In this document: positions 1-9,826 of the stretch, piece by piece | Numbering within the stretch: position 1 is the stretch's first letter | Layout: each line of letters starts with the position of its first letter | Notes under the pieces: model-generated | Told to the model about the DNA's origin: nothing | Seen by the model: only the letters and a program-made list of their open reading frames with translations | The model's database searches: none | Position numbers and translations under genes: made by a program | From: Roseiarcus sp963807735 | GTDB taxonomy: Bacteria; Pseudomonadota; Alphaproteobacteria; Rhizobiales; Beijerinckiaceae | DNA length: 64,000 nucleotides | Reading direction: 5' to 3' | Assembly: GCA_963807735.1 (NCBI GenBank) | Contig: CAWEDI010000051.1 | Location: forward strand, 4,796 to 68,795

Positions 1-1466
<1,466 letters not shown>

Positions 1467-1475
1467 CCCCGCCGC

Positions 1476-2156
1476 TCAGGCGCGGCGCGCGCGGGGTTCC
1501 GGCGGGCCTGGATCGCGCCGCCCGCGCGCGTCCTCGGACCAGTTCTCGAACTGCAACGCCAGACCGCCCGGAAACTGCCGCACAACGCGCGCGCGGCGGG
1601 TTTCGAGGCGAACCCGCTCGCCGGGCTCGAGAACCGCATCCGTCAGGATGGCGGCGCCCTCTTTCGAGATGTCCGTGACCTGCGCCGAGAAGTGGCGGCC
1701 GTCGACCGTCGTCAGCGCGACTTCCTGGCGAACGAATTGGCGGGAAAGGCCGCGACGGTCGGGGCGTTTGTCGTCGGCGCCGGTAATCCAGGCGATGCGC
1801 TCCTCGACCCGCTCGCCCTTGCGCGGGGTGGTGCGGGATTCCAGCGCGAACCAGCCCGGCGAGCGGCGCACGATATAGCCCTCGATCCGCCCGAGCCCCT
1901 CGATATAGGCGATCACCCGGGAGCCCCACGGGCCGGACTGCGAGGCCCGCAAGCGCACGCCCCCGACCGACACGTCGATGCACACGCAGGCGTGTTCGCT
2001 GCCATCCTCCAGCATATAGCGGCCAGGGAGGCTCACCGCGACGCGCTTAAAGCGGCGCCGGTCGTCTCGCGTATCCTCGGGCGCCTCGGCCGGGGCGCCA
2101 ATGCCGTCGGTTTCGGTCATGGACGAGCGATCAAAGGTTCCCGCAGGGGCAGACAT
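1476..2156 (-). CDS. Tandem PilZ-domain protein
   Basis: A 226-residue protein without membrane segments or signal peptide. It contains two copies of the c-di-GMP-binding PilZ signature. The first is RRFKR near residue 35 followed by DVSVGG near 61; the second is RQFVR near residue 140 followed by DISKEG near 163. Both copies keep the RxxxR and D/NxSxxG elements that contact the nucleotide, so both may bind. The short tail is Arg/Pro/Glu-rich. The gene is alone on its strand, convergent with guaB, so the target process cannot be read from its neighbours. The start is uncertain: a second ATG 12 codons downstream is equally plausible, and no clear Shine-Dalgarno sequence precedes either. Confidence 0.85.
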   Translation of the reverse strand: MSAPAGTFDRSSMTETDGIGAPAEAPEDTRDDRRRFKRVAVSLPGRYMLEDGSEHACVCIDVSVGGVRLRASQSGPWGSRVIAYIEGLGRIEGYIVRRSPGWFALESRTTPRKGERVEERIAWITGADDKRPDRRGLSRQFVRQEVALTTVDGRHFSAQVTDISKEGAAILTDAVLEPGERVRLETRRARVVRQFPGGLALQFENWSEDARGRRDPGPPEPRARRA

Positions 2157-2264
2157 ACGAGTTCGCGCAATGCCGCCCTCCCATTGCGGCAGTTTGCGAG
2201 GCGAGCGTAAAGATTGTCTTAGCGGGTATTAAAGACTTGCCGGCACTTTGTTTTTTGCCGCGCT

Positions 2265-2960
2265 TCATCTGCCCTTCAGCACAAGCTTGCCGCCTTCGAC
2301 GCCAAAGCTCTTCAGCCGTTCGAGAAAGCTCATGCCAAGCAAGCTCTGCCGCAGCGCTCCGGGCTTGGCCACCAGCGCATGCACGCCGCGCACGGTAATG
2401 GCCCCGATCGCCAACCGGTCGAGCCGGGTCGAGGCCGCCGTCGCCGATCCGTTGGCCGTGGTGACGTTTACGTCGAAATCATCGTCGCCGAACACCAGGC
2501 CGGCGGCGGCGGCGTCCTCCGCCGACAGCACGACCGACGAGGCGCCGGTGTCGAAAACGAAGTCGACGCGCCGGCCGTTCACCTTCGCCGGGACGATGAA
2601 TTCGCCGCCGCGGCGGCTGCGGATGACCACTTCGCCCGACGGGCCGATCTGCGCCTCGGAGGGGGAAAGCTCGCCCAGCACGCGGTCGGCGAATTCCGCG
2701 AATTCAAAGCGAAAGGCGTAGGCGCCGACCAGCGCCACGCCGACGAACGCCCATAGCGCGACGCCCGCCAGCACCCGCGCCGCGCCGGCCGGTCCTGCGC
2801 GCGCCAGGCCGCTCAGGGTCAGCCACAGCAGGAACGCGACGCCACAGGCGCCGCGCGCGAAATCCTGGTGGGACAGGCCAAGCAGCGGTTGCTCCGGCGG
2901 CGTGAGCCACAACGCGGCGAACGCCGCAGCCAACAAGGCCGCCGGCGCGAGCGCCCTCAC
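2265..2960 (-). CDS. Membrane-anchored retropepsin-like aspartic protease
   Basis: A 231-residue clan AA single-domain aspartic protease of the type found across alphaproteobacteria, where it is thought to be a periplasmic or membrane-associated dimeric protease. Hydrophobic segments occupy roughly residues 5-25, 40-55 and 65-85. The protease domain follows, with the catalytic FDTGAS motif (Asp137) and a later LLGMSFLERL motif, the usual end of a one-domain pepsin fold. I chose the GTG start because it overlaps the stop of the preceding DUF1289 gene as GTGA, a 4-base translational coupling. The frame stays open further upstream, but that stretch is antisense-like Arg-rich sequence in the DUF1289 region. 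It is the last gene of a compact minus-strand operon. Confidence 0.85.
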   Translation of the reverse strand: MRALAPAALLAAAFAALWLTPPEQPLLGLSHQDFARGACGVAFLLWLTLSGLARAGPAGAARVLAGVALWAFVGVALVGAYAFRFEFAEFADRVLGELSPSEAQIGPSGEVVIRSRRGGEFIVPAKVNGRRVDFVFDTGASSVVLSAEDAAAAGLVFGDDDFDVNVTTANGSATAASTRLDRLAIGAITVRGVHALVAKPGALRQSLLGMSFLERLKSFGVEGGKLVLKGR

Positions 2961-3169
2961 GCGTCGCGCGTGCGGACGCGGCCGCCGCGAGCGGTTCGCG
3001 AACGCGCCGTCCGCATCCGCGCCGGCAGTTCGGCGATGACTTGGAGACGCTCGGATTCCGCCATGTCGAGCCACTGCGAGATTTCCGCAATCGTACGGCT
3101 GCAGCCGATGCAGAGGCCGGCCAGCGGGTCGACCACGCAGATTTTCACGCAAGGCGACGACGGAGACAT
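2957..3169 (-). CDS. DUF1289 small cysteine protein
   Basis: A 70-residue protein of the DUF1289 family, predicted to bind iron-sulfur or zinc. It has the family pattern of four cysteines: CVKIC at residues 7-11, then CIGC near residues 20-23, followed by SRTIAEISQW. The C-terminus is basic. Its molecular role is not established in the family. It begins 9 bp after the cobS stop and overlaps the following protease gene by 4 bases, so it is almost certainly co-translated with both. Nothing in the sequence ties it directly to cobalamin synthesis; the proximity may be only operon packing. Confidence 0.88.
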   Translation of the reverse strand: MSPSSPCVKICVVDPLAGLCIGCSRTIAEISQWLDMAESERLQVIAELPARMRTARSRTARGGRVRTRDA

Positions 3170-3178
3170 GCGCCCTAT

Positions 3179-3958
3179 CTAAGCGTCCCGGCCGCCGATG
3201 AGAAGCGCCAACAGCGTCGCCACCTCCGCGAGCGCCGCCGCGGCGCCGCAGACATCGCCGGTCTGGCCGCCGATATGCCGCCTCGTCACGCTAATGAAAA
3301 CGCGCGTCACCACCCCCGCGACGACGCAAGCGAACAGCGCCCGCACGATTTCGAGTTCGAGGAGCCCCAGCGCCGCCGCCAGCAACAGCGCCGTCGCCGC
3401 AACGGGACGCATGACCATCGCGCCGAGCGCGCTGGCGCTCGCGCCGGCGCCTTCGCTACGGGCGGCCGGCAGCCACGCCAAGGGCGCGAGCGCCGCCGCG
3501 CGCGCGACCGCCCCGCCCAACACCAGCGCCGCCGCGCCGTTGGGGAGGGAAGTCCGCGTTAGCGCCGCCACGGCCTCGACGCGCAACAACAGCGTCAGCA
3601 CCAGCGCGACCGCGCCATAGGTTCCGATTCGGCTGTCGCGCAGGATGGCGAGCTTGGCTTCGCGATCGCGGCCGCCGCCAAACCCGTCGGCGACGTCGGC
3701 GAGGCCGTCCTCGTGCAATGCGCCGGTCGCGAACGTTTCGGCGGCGACGGCGAGCGTCGCCGCCAGGGCTGCGGAGAACCGCAATTCGTGGGCGGCGAGC
3801 AAGGTCACGCCGCCCAACGCGCCGACGACCGCCCCGGCCAGCGGCGTCGCCCAGCCGATGCGCCGGAAGTCCGGCGCGCGACCTTTGCCGCCCAGCGGCA
3901 GCCGCGTGAAGAACCGCAGGTTCTCGCCGACGTCGGCGATCCAGCGCGCGCCGGTCAC
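3179..3958 (-). CDS. cobS: Adenosylcobinamide-GDP ribazoletransferase
   Basis: Cobalamin 5'-phosphate synthase, the polytopic inner-membrane enzyme that joins adenosylcobinamide-GDP to alpha-ribazole in the last steps of vitamin B12 assembly. The 259-residue length is normal. Family motifs visible are FFTRLPL near residue 17, the acidic signature GALHEDGLADVADGFGGG near residues 75-92, and RDSRIGTYG near residue 105. Several Ala/Leu-rich transmembrane helices follow. The GTG start overlaps the upstream DUF1772 stop as GTGA; another GTG lies three codons further up. No other cobalamin gene is in the window, so any cobT or cobU partner must be elsewhere. Confidence 0.93.
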   Translation of the reverse strand: MTGARWIADVGENLRFFTRLPLGGKGRAPDFRRIGWATPLAGAVVGALGGVTLLAAHELRFSAALAATLAVAAETFATGALHEDGLADVADGFGGGRDREAKLAILRDSRIGTYGAVALVLTLLLRVEAVAALTRTSLPNGAAALVLGGAVARAAALAPLAWLPAARSEGAGASASALGAMVMRPVAATALLLAAALGLLELEIVRALFACVVAGVVTRVFISVTRRHIGGQTGDVCGAAAALAEVATLLALLIGGRDA

Positions 3959-4377
3959 ACGGCCCACAGGAACGTCGCCGTCGCCGCCAGCGCGATCGCC
4001 GTCTGCCCGTACTCCAGCAGGCCCCATTGCCAGACCAGGGCGCGCGCGGCGCCGACGTCGCGCGGCGCGAGCGCGATGATCTGGTTGTTGACCGGCCCCA
4101 TGACGAACAGGGTGTAAGGCCAGCTCGACGCCGCGATCACCGCGCCGAGAGCGAAGGTCACGTTGCCCGACTCGAAATAGGCCGACAGTCCGGCGACGGC
4201 CGACAGCAGGGAAAGGGCCGCCATCAGCGCGACGCCGCGCCGGTCGCTCGGGCCCCATTCCTTCAGCATCGCGGCGTCGTCGAGCGCGAGCCGCGCCGGC
4301 TGCTCCACGCCGTTGACATAGAGCCCCGCGCCGGCCAGGGCGGCCGCGAAAGCGAGGGCGAACGTGGCCGCGGTCAT
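3955..4377 (-). CDS. DUF1772-type four-helix membrane protein
   Basis: A 140-residue integral membrane protein with about four hydrophobic helices. It resembles the DUF1772 family, which includes fungal anthrone oxygenases, but the bacterial members have no demonstrated function. The supporting pattern is GLYVNGVEQPAR near residue 19, then MLKEWGPS and a conserved GPVNNQI near residue 95. The ATG at 4377 begins a hydrophobic first helix; extending the frame upstream adds only Arg-rich sequence without hydrophobicity. It opens the operon leading to cobS and is divergent from the gene at 4502. Confidence 0.7.
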   Translation of the reverse strand: MTAATFALAFAAALAGAGLYVNGVEQPARLALDDAAMLKEWGPSDRRGVALMAALSLLSAVAGLSAYFESGNVTFALGAVIAASSWPYTLFVMGPVNNQIIALAPRDVGAARALVWQWGLLEYGQTAIALAATATFLWAV

Positions 4378-4501
4378 AGAGTCTCCTAAGCGGTGGCGGG
4401 GTCGGGCTTTGGCCCGCCGGCGCCGATGGAGTCGAGCGGAGGCGCCCGATTGACAATCGCCGAGCGATCGGGGAACCCGGCGACCGAGGATTTCCAGGTT
4501 C

Positions 4502-5239
4502 ATGTCGGCATCTCAGCGGCGAATATGCGTGATCGGCAATTCGAGCGTCGGCGCGGTGCGCATGGCGCTGGCGGATCGACGGGCGCCAAGCGGCTACGAC
4601 TTCAGTTTCTTCGCCAGCGGCGGCCCCAAATTCGAGAGCATCGGCTTCGTCGATGACGAACTCGTCGGCGCCGAGGTTCACACGGGGGGCGATCGCGACC
4701 TCAAGACTTACGACGGTTTCGTCCTGCACGGCCGCTTCCCGACGTCCTATGAGGCGCTCGATTTCGAGCGCCACCTCGCCGCCGACCGCTATTCGCAAGC
4801 CGTGCGGGCGCGCGCGCGCCAGGACTGGCGTGAGAGCTACAAGTCCTGGGGCATGGCGCTGCGCTTGCACGAACGTTACGGCAAGCCGGTGATGGCGCTG
4901 TCGCGCAACGTGTTTTCGAGCGAGCGCGCCGGGTCTCGCGATGTGCGCGAGGCCGCGGACGCGATGATGACGCAGCTGCTGGCGCCGCTGCGTTTCGTGC
5001 CGCTGCCCGGAGCGTTGTTCGAGGACGACGGCCAGGTGCGCCGCGCGTTCTACACGAGCTACGTCAACGTGCATGGCCGCACAGGGTCGGCGTCGAACGC
5101 CGACGAGTGGCACTACAACCGCGAGGCCGGCGGCCTGATCCTCGACGGTCTGCTGGCCCGCCTCGACGCCGCGTTTGCGCAGGGCGAGCACTCCGTCATG
5201 GCGAGCGAAGCGACGCCATCCAGCGCGCCGAGATCGTAG
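4502..5239 (+). CDS. Uncharacterised protein next to a GSCFA protein
   Basis: A 245-residue soluble protein I do not recognise with certainty. The N-terminus RRICVIGNSSVGAV has the look of a beta-strand and glycine loop as in SGNH-hydrolase or nucleotide-binding folds. Later stretches such as YDGFVLHGRFPTSYEAL and WHYNREAGGLILDGLLARL suggest an SGNH-like helix near the C-terminus. It converges with the GSCFA gene at 5306, another member of the SGNH-like world, so the two may act on the same polymer; this is inference. The last 15 codons (5195-5239) lie inside an interspersed repeat, so the native C-terminus has probably been replaced or extended by repeat sequence. Confidence 0.65.
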   Translation: MSASQRRICVIGNSSVGAVRMALADRRAPSGYDFSFFASGGPKFESIGFVDDELVGAEVHTGGDRDLKTYDGFVLHGRFPTSYEALDFERHLAADRYSQAVRARARQDWRESYKSWGMALRLHERYGKPVMALSRNVFSSERAGSRDVREAADAMMTQLLAPLRFVPLPGALFEDDGQVRRAFYTSYVNVHGRTGSASNADEWHYNREAGGLILDGLLARLDAAFAQGEHSVMASEATPSSAPRS

Positions 5240-5298
5240 GCTGATCGGAAGCCTCGCTGCAGCGGGACCGTGGGTCGCTTCGCTGCGCTCGCGATGAC
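5195..5298. repeat. Family A palindromic repeat, copy 1
   Basis: A hyphenated inverted repeat of about 104 bp. The left end is gtcatggcgagcgaagcga and the right end is its imperfect complement ending gcgatgac. The inner segment contains cagcgcgccgagatcg, which recurs in inverted orientation in copy 2 at 24896-25000. A third copy lies at 52656-52748. It sits between two convergent genes and contributes the last codons of the left one. Confidence 0.85.
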
Positions 5299-5305
5299 GG
5301 CGGCG

Positions 5306-6346
5306 CTAACCCCTCGGCGCGAACGCCTCCAGCAACTCCTCGTCGCAGCGCGCCTCCGCGAGCGCCTGCGCGGCTCGGGGCGCCGTCTCCAGCGGCGCTT
5401 GGCCGAGCGCGCCAAAAAACACCCCCATCACCTCGGCGACGCCGTCAGGACTGGCGTTGCGCCGATCCGGCGCGAGCCGGTCGCCAGCGAGCGCGGCGCT
5501 CGACACCAGTTCGTAGGAGGGAAAATAATCGACGTCGCCGCGCTGGCGCTGAAGCGCGCCGGCGACCGCGCGAAGGATCGCCTTCGATTCGGCAGTCGCG
5601 ACGAGCACGTGGTTTCCGGAAGCCGTCGCGGCGAGCGCGACCGGCGAGACGGTCAGCAGGAATTTGATCCGCGGATTCGCGCGCCTCATCACGTCCATCG
5701 CCGCGCCGAGATCGTCGAGGATTTCGCCGTAGTCTGCGTTGTGGAAGCGATGCGCGCCGCCGTCGAAACGGCCCTCCCGCGTCCCCGGGCAAATCTGGTA
5801 CTCGTAGCCCTTCGCCGCGTGGCGCCAGGCTTCGGTGAGGCCGAGCGTGAACACGAAAACCTCGGCCGCGCGCACGGCGCGCGCGAACGCGCGAACCGTG
5901 AAGCCGCGCAGCGCCTGCGCCTCCTCGCGAGTTGCAAACCCGCCCGGCTCGATCGTCGGGCGGAACGGATCGAACCAGCGCCCGTCGTGCTCCCAGAACT
6001 CGTCCGGCGCCGCCTCGCGATCGAGCGCCCAGCGCGTCCACTGCCGCAGCATGGCGGCGGTGTAGATATTGCCGGTGCGGCAGGTGAACAGGTCGTAGCC
6101 GTGCGCCTTGGCGTTGTCGGCCGAAAGTCCGCGCGGCGGCGGCTCGGTCTGCAGCCAGCCGAAGTTTTTCGCCCGCAACGCCGCGCCGATGTGCTGGGCG
6201 AAGCACGAGCCGAAGGTGGCGATCGGCGTCTCCGGCGAAATCGCGAACCTCGGCGCCCAGACGCGCTCGACCTCGCGCGCCCGGCGCCCGGCGACGCCGG
6301 TGCGCCAGAACGCCTCGGGCGGCAGCGAAGCATAGGGGTGCGTCAT
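5306..6346 (-). CDS. GSCFA-domain protein
   Basis: A 346-residue protein of the GSCFA family, named for the motif seen here intact as FGSCFAQHIG near residues 45-54. The fold is related to SGNH/GDSL hydrolases and the family is presumed to act on cell-surface glycans, but no substrate is established. Other family-like blocks are RTGNIYTAAMLRQW near residue 110, FVFTLGLTEAW near residue 165, and a late LLTVSPVALAAT with NHVLVATAESKAILR. There is no obvious signal peptide. The neighbouring convergent gene is an unknown that may also be SGNH-like. The ATG is well placed and the preceding intergenic region is short. Confidence 0.88.
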   Translation of the reverse strand: MTHPYASLPPEAFWRTGVAGRRAREVERVWAPRFAISPETPIATFGSCFAQHIGAALRAKNFGWLQTEPPPRGLSADNAKAHGYDLFTCRTGNIYTAAMLRQWTRWALDREAAPDEFWEHDGRWFDPFRPTIEPGGFATREEAQALRGFTVRAFARAVRAAEVFVFTLGLTEAWRHAAKGYEYQICPGTREGRFDGGAHRFHNADYGEILDDLGAAMDVMRRANPRIKFLLTVSPVALAATASGNHVLVATAESKAILRAVAGALQRQRGDVDYFPSYELVSSAALAGDRLAPDRRNASPDGVAEVMGVFFGALGQAPLETAPRAAQALAEARCDEELLEAFAPRG

Positions 6347-6458
6347 GGGTCAGCGATGAGCACGCGCGCGCGGCGGCGTCAATCGCGAGCGACCGCCAAG
6401 CTTGACGTGGCCACATGCGTTCCGATCAATCGCTTCTTGGGAAGAATCGGGGCGCGCA

Positions 6459-9035
6459 TTGACCAAGCCGACTTTCGCGGAGATCGTTTCGGCCTTCGGC
6501 GCGGCCGCCAAGGCCAAGCTCCACAACGCGGCCATTGCCGGCGCCCCGGAAGACCAGCTTCGCGGACCGCTGGAAAACTTGACCAAGGCCTTGGCCGCGC
6601 TCGACGACCTTGCGCCGGCCGGCCTGGCGATGGTCGGCGAGACGACGCTGACGCTGTTGCAGACGCGGCCGGACTACGCGGTCAGCGTCAACAACGCCCT
6701 CGTCGGCTTCATCGAGGTCAAGGCGCCCGGCAAGGGCTGTGACCCGCGCAAGTTCTCCGACCCGCACGACAAGACGCAATGGGGCAAGCTCAAGTCGCTG
6801 CCCAACCTCGTCTACACCGACGGCAACGGGTTCAGTCTGTGGCGCAATGGCGAACTCATCGGCAAGATCGTCGCGCTCGAAGGCGACGTCGAGACGTCCG
6901 GCGCGAAGCTCAAGGCCCCCGAGACATTGCGGGCGCTGATCGCCGATTTCCTCACCTGGCGCCCGATCCCGCCGGCGAGCGCCAAGGCGCTCGCGGAGAC
7001 TAGCGCCCGCCTCTGCCGGCTCCTGCGCGAGGAAGTTCTGGAGGAAATGGCGGCCGGCCACGGCAGCCTGCAACTTCTCAAGGAAGCATGGCGCAAGCTG
7101 CTGTTTCCCGACGCCAGCGACGAACAATTCGCCGACGGCTACGCGCAGGCCGTCACCTTCGGGCTCCTGATGGCGCGCGCTTTCGACATTCCCCTTGGGC
7201 GCGACTTGCGCATGACCGCGATCACGCTCGGCGACTCGAACACGCTGATCGGCGCGGCGCTCGCCGTCCTCACCCAGGACAAGGCCAACCAGCAGACGCT
7301 GAAGACGTCGCTCGGCACGCTGACCCGGGTCTTGAACGAGGTGAACTGGGCGACGCTCAGCAAGGACAAGCCCGAGGCCTGGCTTTATTTCTACGAGCAC
7401 TTTCTCGAAGTCTACGACAACCGGCTGCGCAAGCAGACCGGCTCCTATTACACCCCGCCCGAGGTCGTCGACGCGATGGTGCGGCTCGTCGACGAGGCTT
7501 TGCGCGGGCCGCTGTTCGACCGCCCGCTTGGCCTCGCCTCGGCCGATGTGACGCTCGCCGACCCGGCGATCGGGACCGGGACTTTCCTGCTCGGGGCTTT
7601 GCGGCGCATCGCCGACAATGTCGAGAGGGATCAGGGCGCGGGCGCGGTCGCGCCGGCCGTCACGGCGGCGGCGAAGCGGCTGTTCGGCTTCGAGTTGCAG
7701 TTCGGCCCGTTCGCCGTCGCGCAATTGCGCCTGCTCGCGGAAATGCGGGCGCTGACGGCGGCGACCGGCGGCAACGCGCCGCCCGACCTCAACCTCTACG
7801 TCACCGACACGCTCGGCAACCCTTACGTCGAGGAGGAGAAGTTCCTGTCGGTCATCGGCCCGATCGCCGCCTCGCGACGCGATGCGAACAAGGTCAAACG
7901 CGAGCAGCCGATCACGGTGGTGATTGGCAATCCGCCGTATAAGAACCAGGCGGGGGACATGGGGGACTGGATCGAGCACGGCTCAAAAGGCTTTGCCGCC
8001 CCGATGGATTGGTGGAGCCCGCCCGCCGACTGGGACATTGGCCGCCACGCGCACCACCTTAAGAACCTCTACGTCTACTTCTGGCGCTGGGCGACGCTCA
8101 AAGTTTTCGGTTCTGGACGTTATGCGGCGACCGGCCAACCGGACACGGCTGAAGAGGGGATCGTCTGCTTCATCACGGTCGCGGGTTTTCTCAACGGGGC
8201 AGGCTTTGAGAAGATGCGCGACGACTTGCGGCGAACGTGCTCGGACATTTGGGTCATCGACTGCTCGCCGGAAGGCCATCAGCCCGAGATTGCCACTCGC
8301 ATTTTTCAGGGGGTGCAGCAGCCGGTTTGTATCACGCTCGCTGCGAAGTCGTTGAGCGTGGACCACGAAACGCCGGCGCGGGTTCGGTTCAGGGCGCTGC
8401 CGAAAGGAAAACGACAAGACAAATTTTCCGCGCTGGAGGCGCTGCGACTGGATGCGCTGGATTGGGTCGACTGCCCGTCGCATTGGCGCGCGCCGTTTCT
8501 ACCTGAACATATCGGAAAGTGGGCGGATTTCGTCCCGTTACCTGCAGTGTTTGTTTGGTCGGGCTCGGGCGTCAAGCCGCACCGTACGTGGCCGATCGCT
8601 CCCGATGCGCAGAGCCTCGCGCGGCGATGGGAACGGCTCAAAAGCGTGGCGAGTGCATACGATCAGAACACTTTATTTGGTCCGGAGTCGGATCGAGATG
8701 TCAACCGAGTTATCTCGGTAGACCTCGGCCCTCATGCGGTCCGCACGATCCCAATATCGAAAGACAAAGGTCCGGTCGTCTCGCCTGTCCGCTATTCTTT
8801 CCGCTCGCTCGACCGGCAATGGATTATTCCCGACCATCGCCTTCTGAGCAGGGCAAGGCCGAAGCTATGGGGCTTGGCGTCGGCAAAGCAAGTCTTTCTG
8901 ACAGCTCTTGAAGCTAATTCCCCAACTGTTGGTCCCGCATTATCCTTCACTTGTTTGGTTCCGGACCAGGATCACTACAAAGGCTCGTTTGGCGGCCGTG
9001 TGTACCCGCTCTGGGCGGACGCGCTGGCAACCTAG
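6459..9035 (+). CDS. Single-chain restriction-modification enzyme, truncated by an amber codon
   Basis: Large nuclease-methylase polypeptide related to type IIG and the methylase/TRD half of type ISP enzymes. An N-terminal PD-(D/E)xK-like nuclease is visible as RPDYAVSV (near 70) with FIEVKAPGKG (near 85). A helical linker precedes the N6-adenine methylase core: TGSYYTPPEVVD (near 327), motif I ADPAIGTGTFLL (near 366) and motif IV GNPPYKN (near 488). The following region, with FVWSGSGVKPHRTW, looks like the start of the ISP-type specificity domain. The frame stops at TAG (9033-9035) although homologous sequence continues in the same frame to 9770. A TTG start is chosen behind a G-rich Shine-Dalgarno; the frame is open about 19 codons further up. 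No helicase domain is present. Without its C-terminus it is probably inactive. Confidence 0.85.
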   Translation: MTKPTFAEIVSAFGAAAKAKLHNAAIAGAPEDQLRGPLENLTKALAALDDLAPAGLAMVGETTLTLLQTRPDYAVSVNNALVGFIEVKAPGKGCDPRKFSDPHDKTQWGKLKSLPNLVYTDGNGFSLWRNGELIGKIVALEGDVETSGAKLKAPETLRALIADFLTWRPIPPASAKALAETSARLCRLLREEVLEEMAAGHGSLQLLKEAWRKLLFPDASDEQFADGYAQAVTFGLLMARAFDIPLGRDLRMTAITLGDSNTLIGAALAVLTQDKANQQTLKTSLGTLTRVLNEVNWATLSKDKPEAWLYFYEHFLEVYDNRLRKQTGSYYTPPEVVDAMVRLVDEALRGPLFDRPLGLASADVTLADPAIGTGTFLLGALRRIADNVERDQGAGAVAPAVTAAAKRLFGFELQFGPFAVAQLRLLAEMRALTAATGGNAPPDLNLYVTDTLGNPYVEEEKFLSVIGPIAASRRDANKVKREQPITVVIGNPPYKNQAGDMGDWIEHGSKGFAAPMDWWSPPADWDIGRHAHHLKNLYVYFWRWATLKVFGSGRYAATGQPDTAEEGIVCFITVAGFLNGAGFEKMRDDLRRTCSDIWVIDCSPEGHQPEIATRIFQGVQQPVCITLAAKSLSVDHETPARVRFRALPKGKRQDKFSALEALRLDALDWVDCPSHWRAPFLPEHIGKWADFVPLPAVFVWSGSGVKPHRTWPIAPDAQSLARRWERLKSVASAYDQNTLFGPESDRDVNRVISVDLGPHAVRTIPISKDKGPVVSPVRYSFRSLDRQWIIPDHRLLSRARPKLWGLASAKQVFLTALEANSPTVGPALSFTCLVPDQDHYKGSFGGRVYPLWADALAT

Positions 9036-9770
9036 CCCAACATCCGCGCCGACGTGCTGCAAACGCTTGCGAAGGCCTACGGCGCGCCCGTCGCCCCCGA
9101 GGACGTGTTCGCCTATATCGCCGCCGTCATGGCGCATCCCGCCTTCACCGCGCGCTTCAAGGCCGATCTCGTTCGCCCCGGCCTGCGTCTGCCGCTTACG
9201 GCGGACAAGGCGCTGTTCGACGAGGCGGCGGCGCTCGGGCGCGAAGTCGTCTGGCTGCATTGCTACGGCGAGCGCTTCGCCGATCCCGCCGCCGGCCGTC
9301 CGAGAGGCCCGCCCCGCATGGCCCCGAACGCCCGCCCGACGATCCCCACCGCCGGCCAGATTCCACTGGCTCCCGAGCCCCTGCCGCAGACTATGACCTA
9401 CGACGCCGCGAAACAGCGCCTTGGCGTGGGCAAGGGGTTTGTCGAGAAAGTCACGCCGGCCATGCGGAACTACGAGATATCCGGCAAGAATGTGCTCGAC
9501 CAATGGTTCAGCTACCGCCGTCTCGACCGCACGAAGCCGGTCATCGGCGACCGCCGGCCGCCTTCGCCGCTCGAAAAAATCCAGCCCGACGGCTGGCTCG
9601 CCGAATACACGGAGGACCTGCTGAACCTCCTCAACGTCCTGGGCCGTCTCGTCGTCCTCGAACCGAAACAGGCGGACTTGCTCGAAAAAATCGTCGCCGG
9701 GCCGCTCATCGATCTGCCGGGCGCGCCGACGGCGGAATCGGGGATAACGGGCGACGACCCGTCGCAGTAG
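9036..9770 (+). pseudogene. Detached C-terminal specificity domain of the restriction-modification gene
   Basis: In the same reading frame as the upstream gene and directly after its TAG, coding resumes with PNIRADVLQTLAKAYG and continues for 244 codons. It includes AYIAAVMAHPAFTARF, then MTYDAAKQRLGVGKGFV and YEISGKNVLDQWFSYRR, the sort of sequence that ends type ISP/LlaBIII-like enzymes. Read-through of the stop would give a normal-looking protein of about 1100 residues. A GTG at 9054 could allow reinitiation and production of a separate fragment, but no Shine-Dalgarno is evident. A single C-to-T change (CAG to TAG) is the simplest origin. Confidence 0.8.
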
Positions 9771-9826
9771 GCGCCCAAGTCTGGCAAACTGCCCGCCAAT
9801 TCGCTTTTCGCGCAACCCGAGACAAG

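Noticed and set aside
4450..4478. ttgaca upstream of the 4502 gene as a promoter
   Set aside because: No acceptable -10 element lies at 16-18 bases.
3179..5191. A minus-strand open frame of 670 codons spanning cobS and two neighbours
   Set aside because: Only its last 259 residues (cobS) are protein-like. The rest is Arg/Ala-rich and antisense to or out of frame with genes that have recognisable motifs.
5195..5298. Possible CRISPR-like or tRNA-like structure from the inverted repeats
   Set aside because: Copies are single and dispersed, without spacers; no acceptor stem or T-loop pattern is present.
6426..7979. A 517-codon open frame antisense to the methylase gene
   Set aside because: It mirrors the codon structure of the sense gene, has no motifs and is typical of GC-rich antisense frames.
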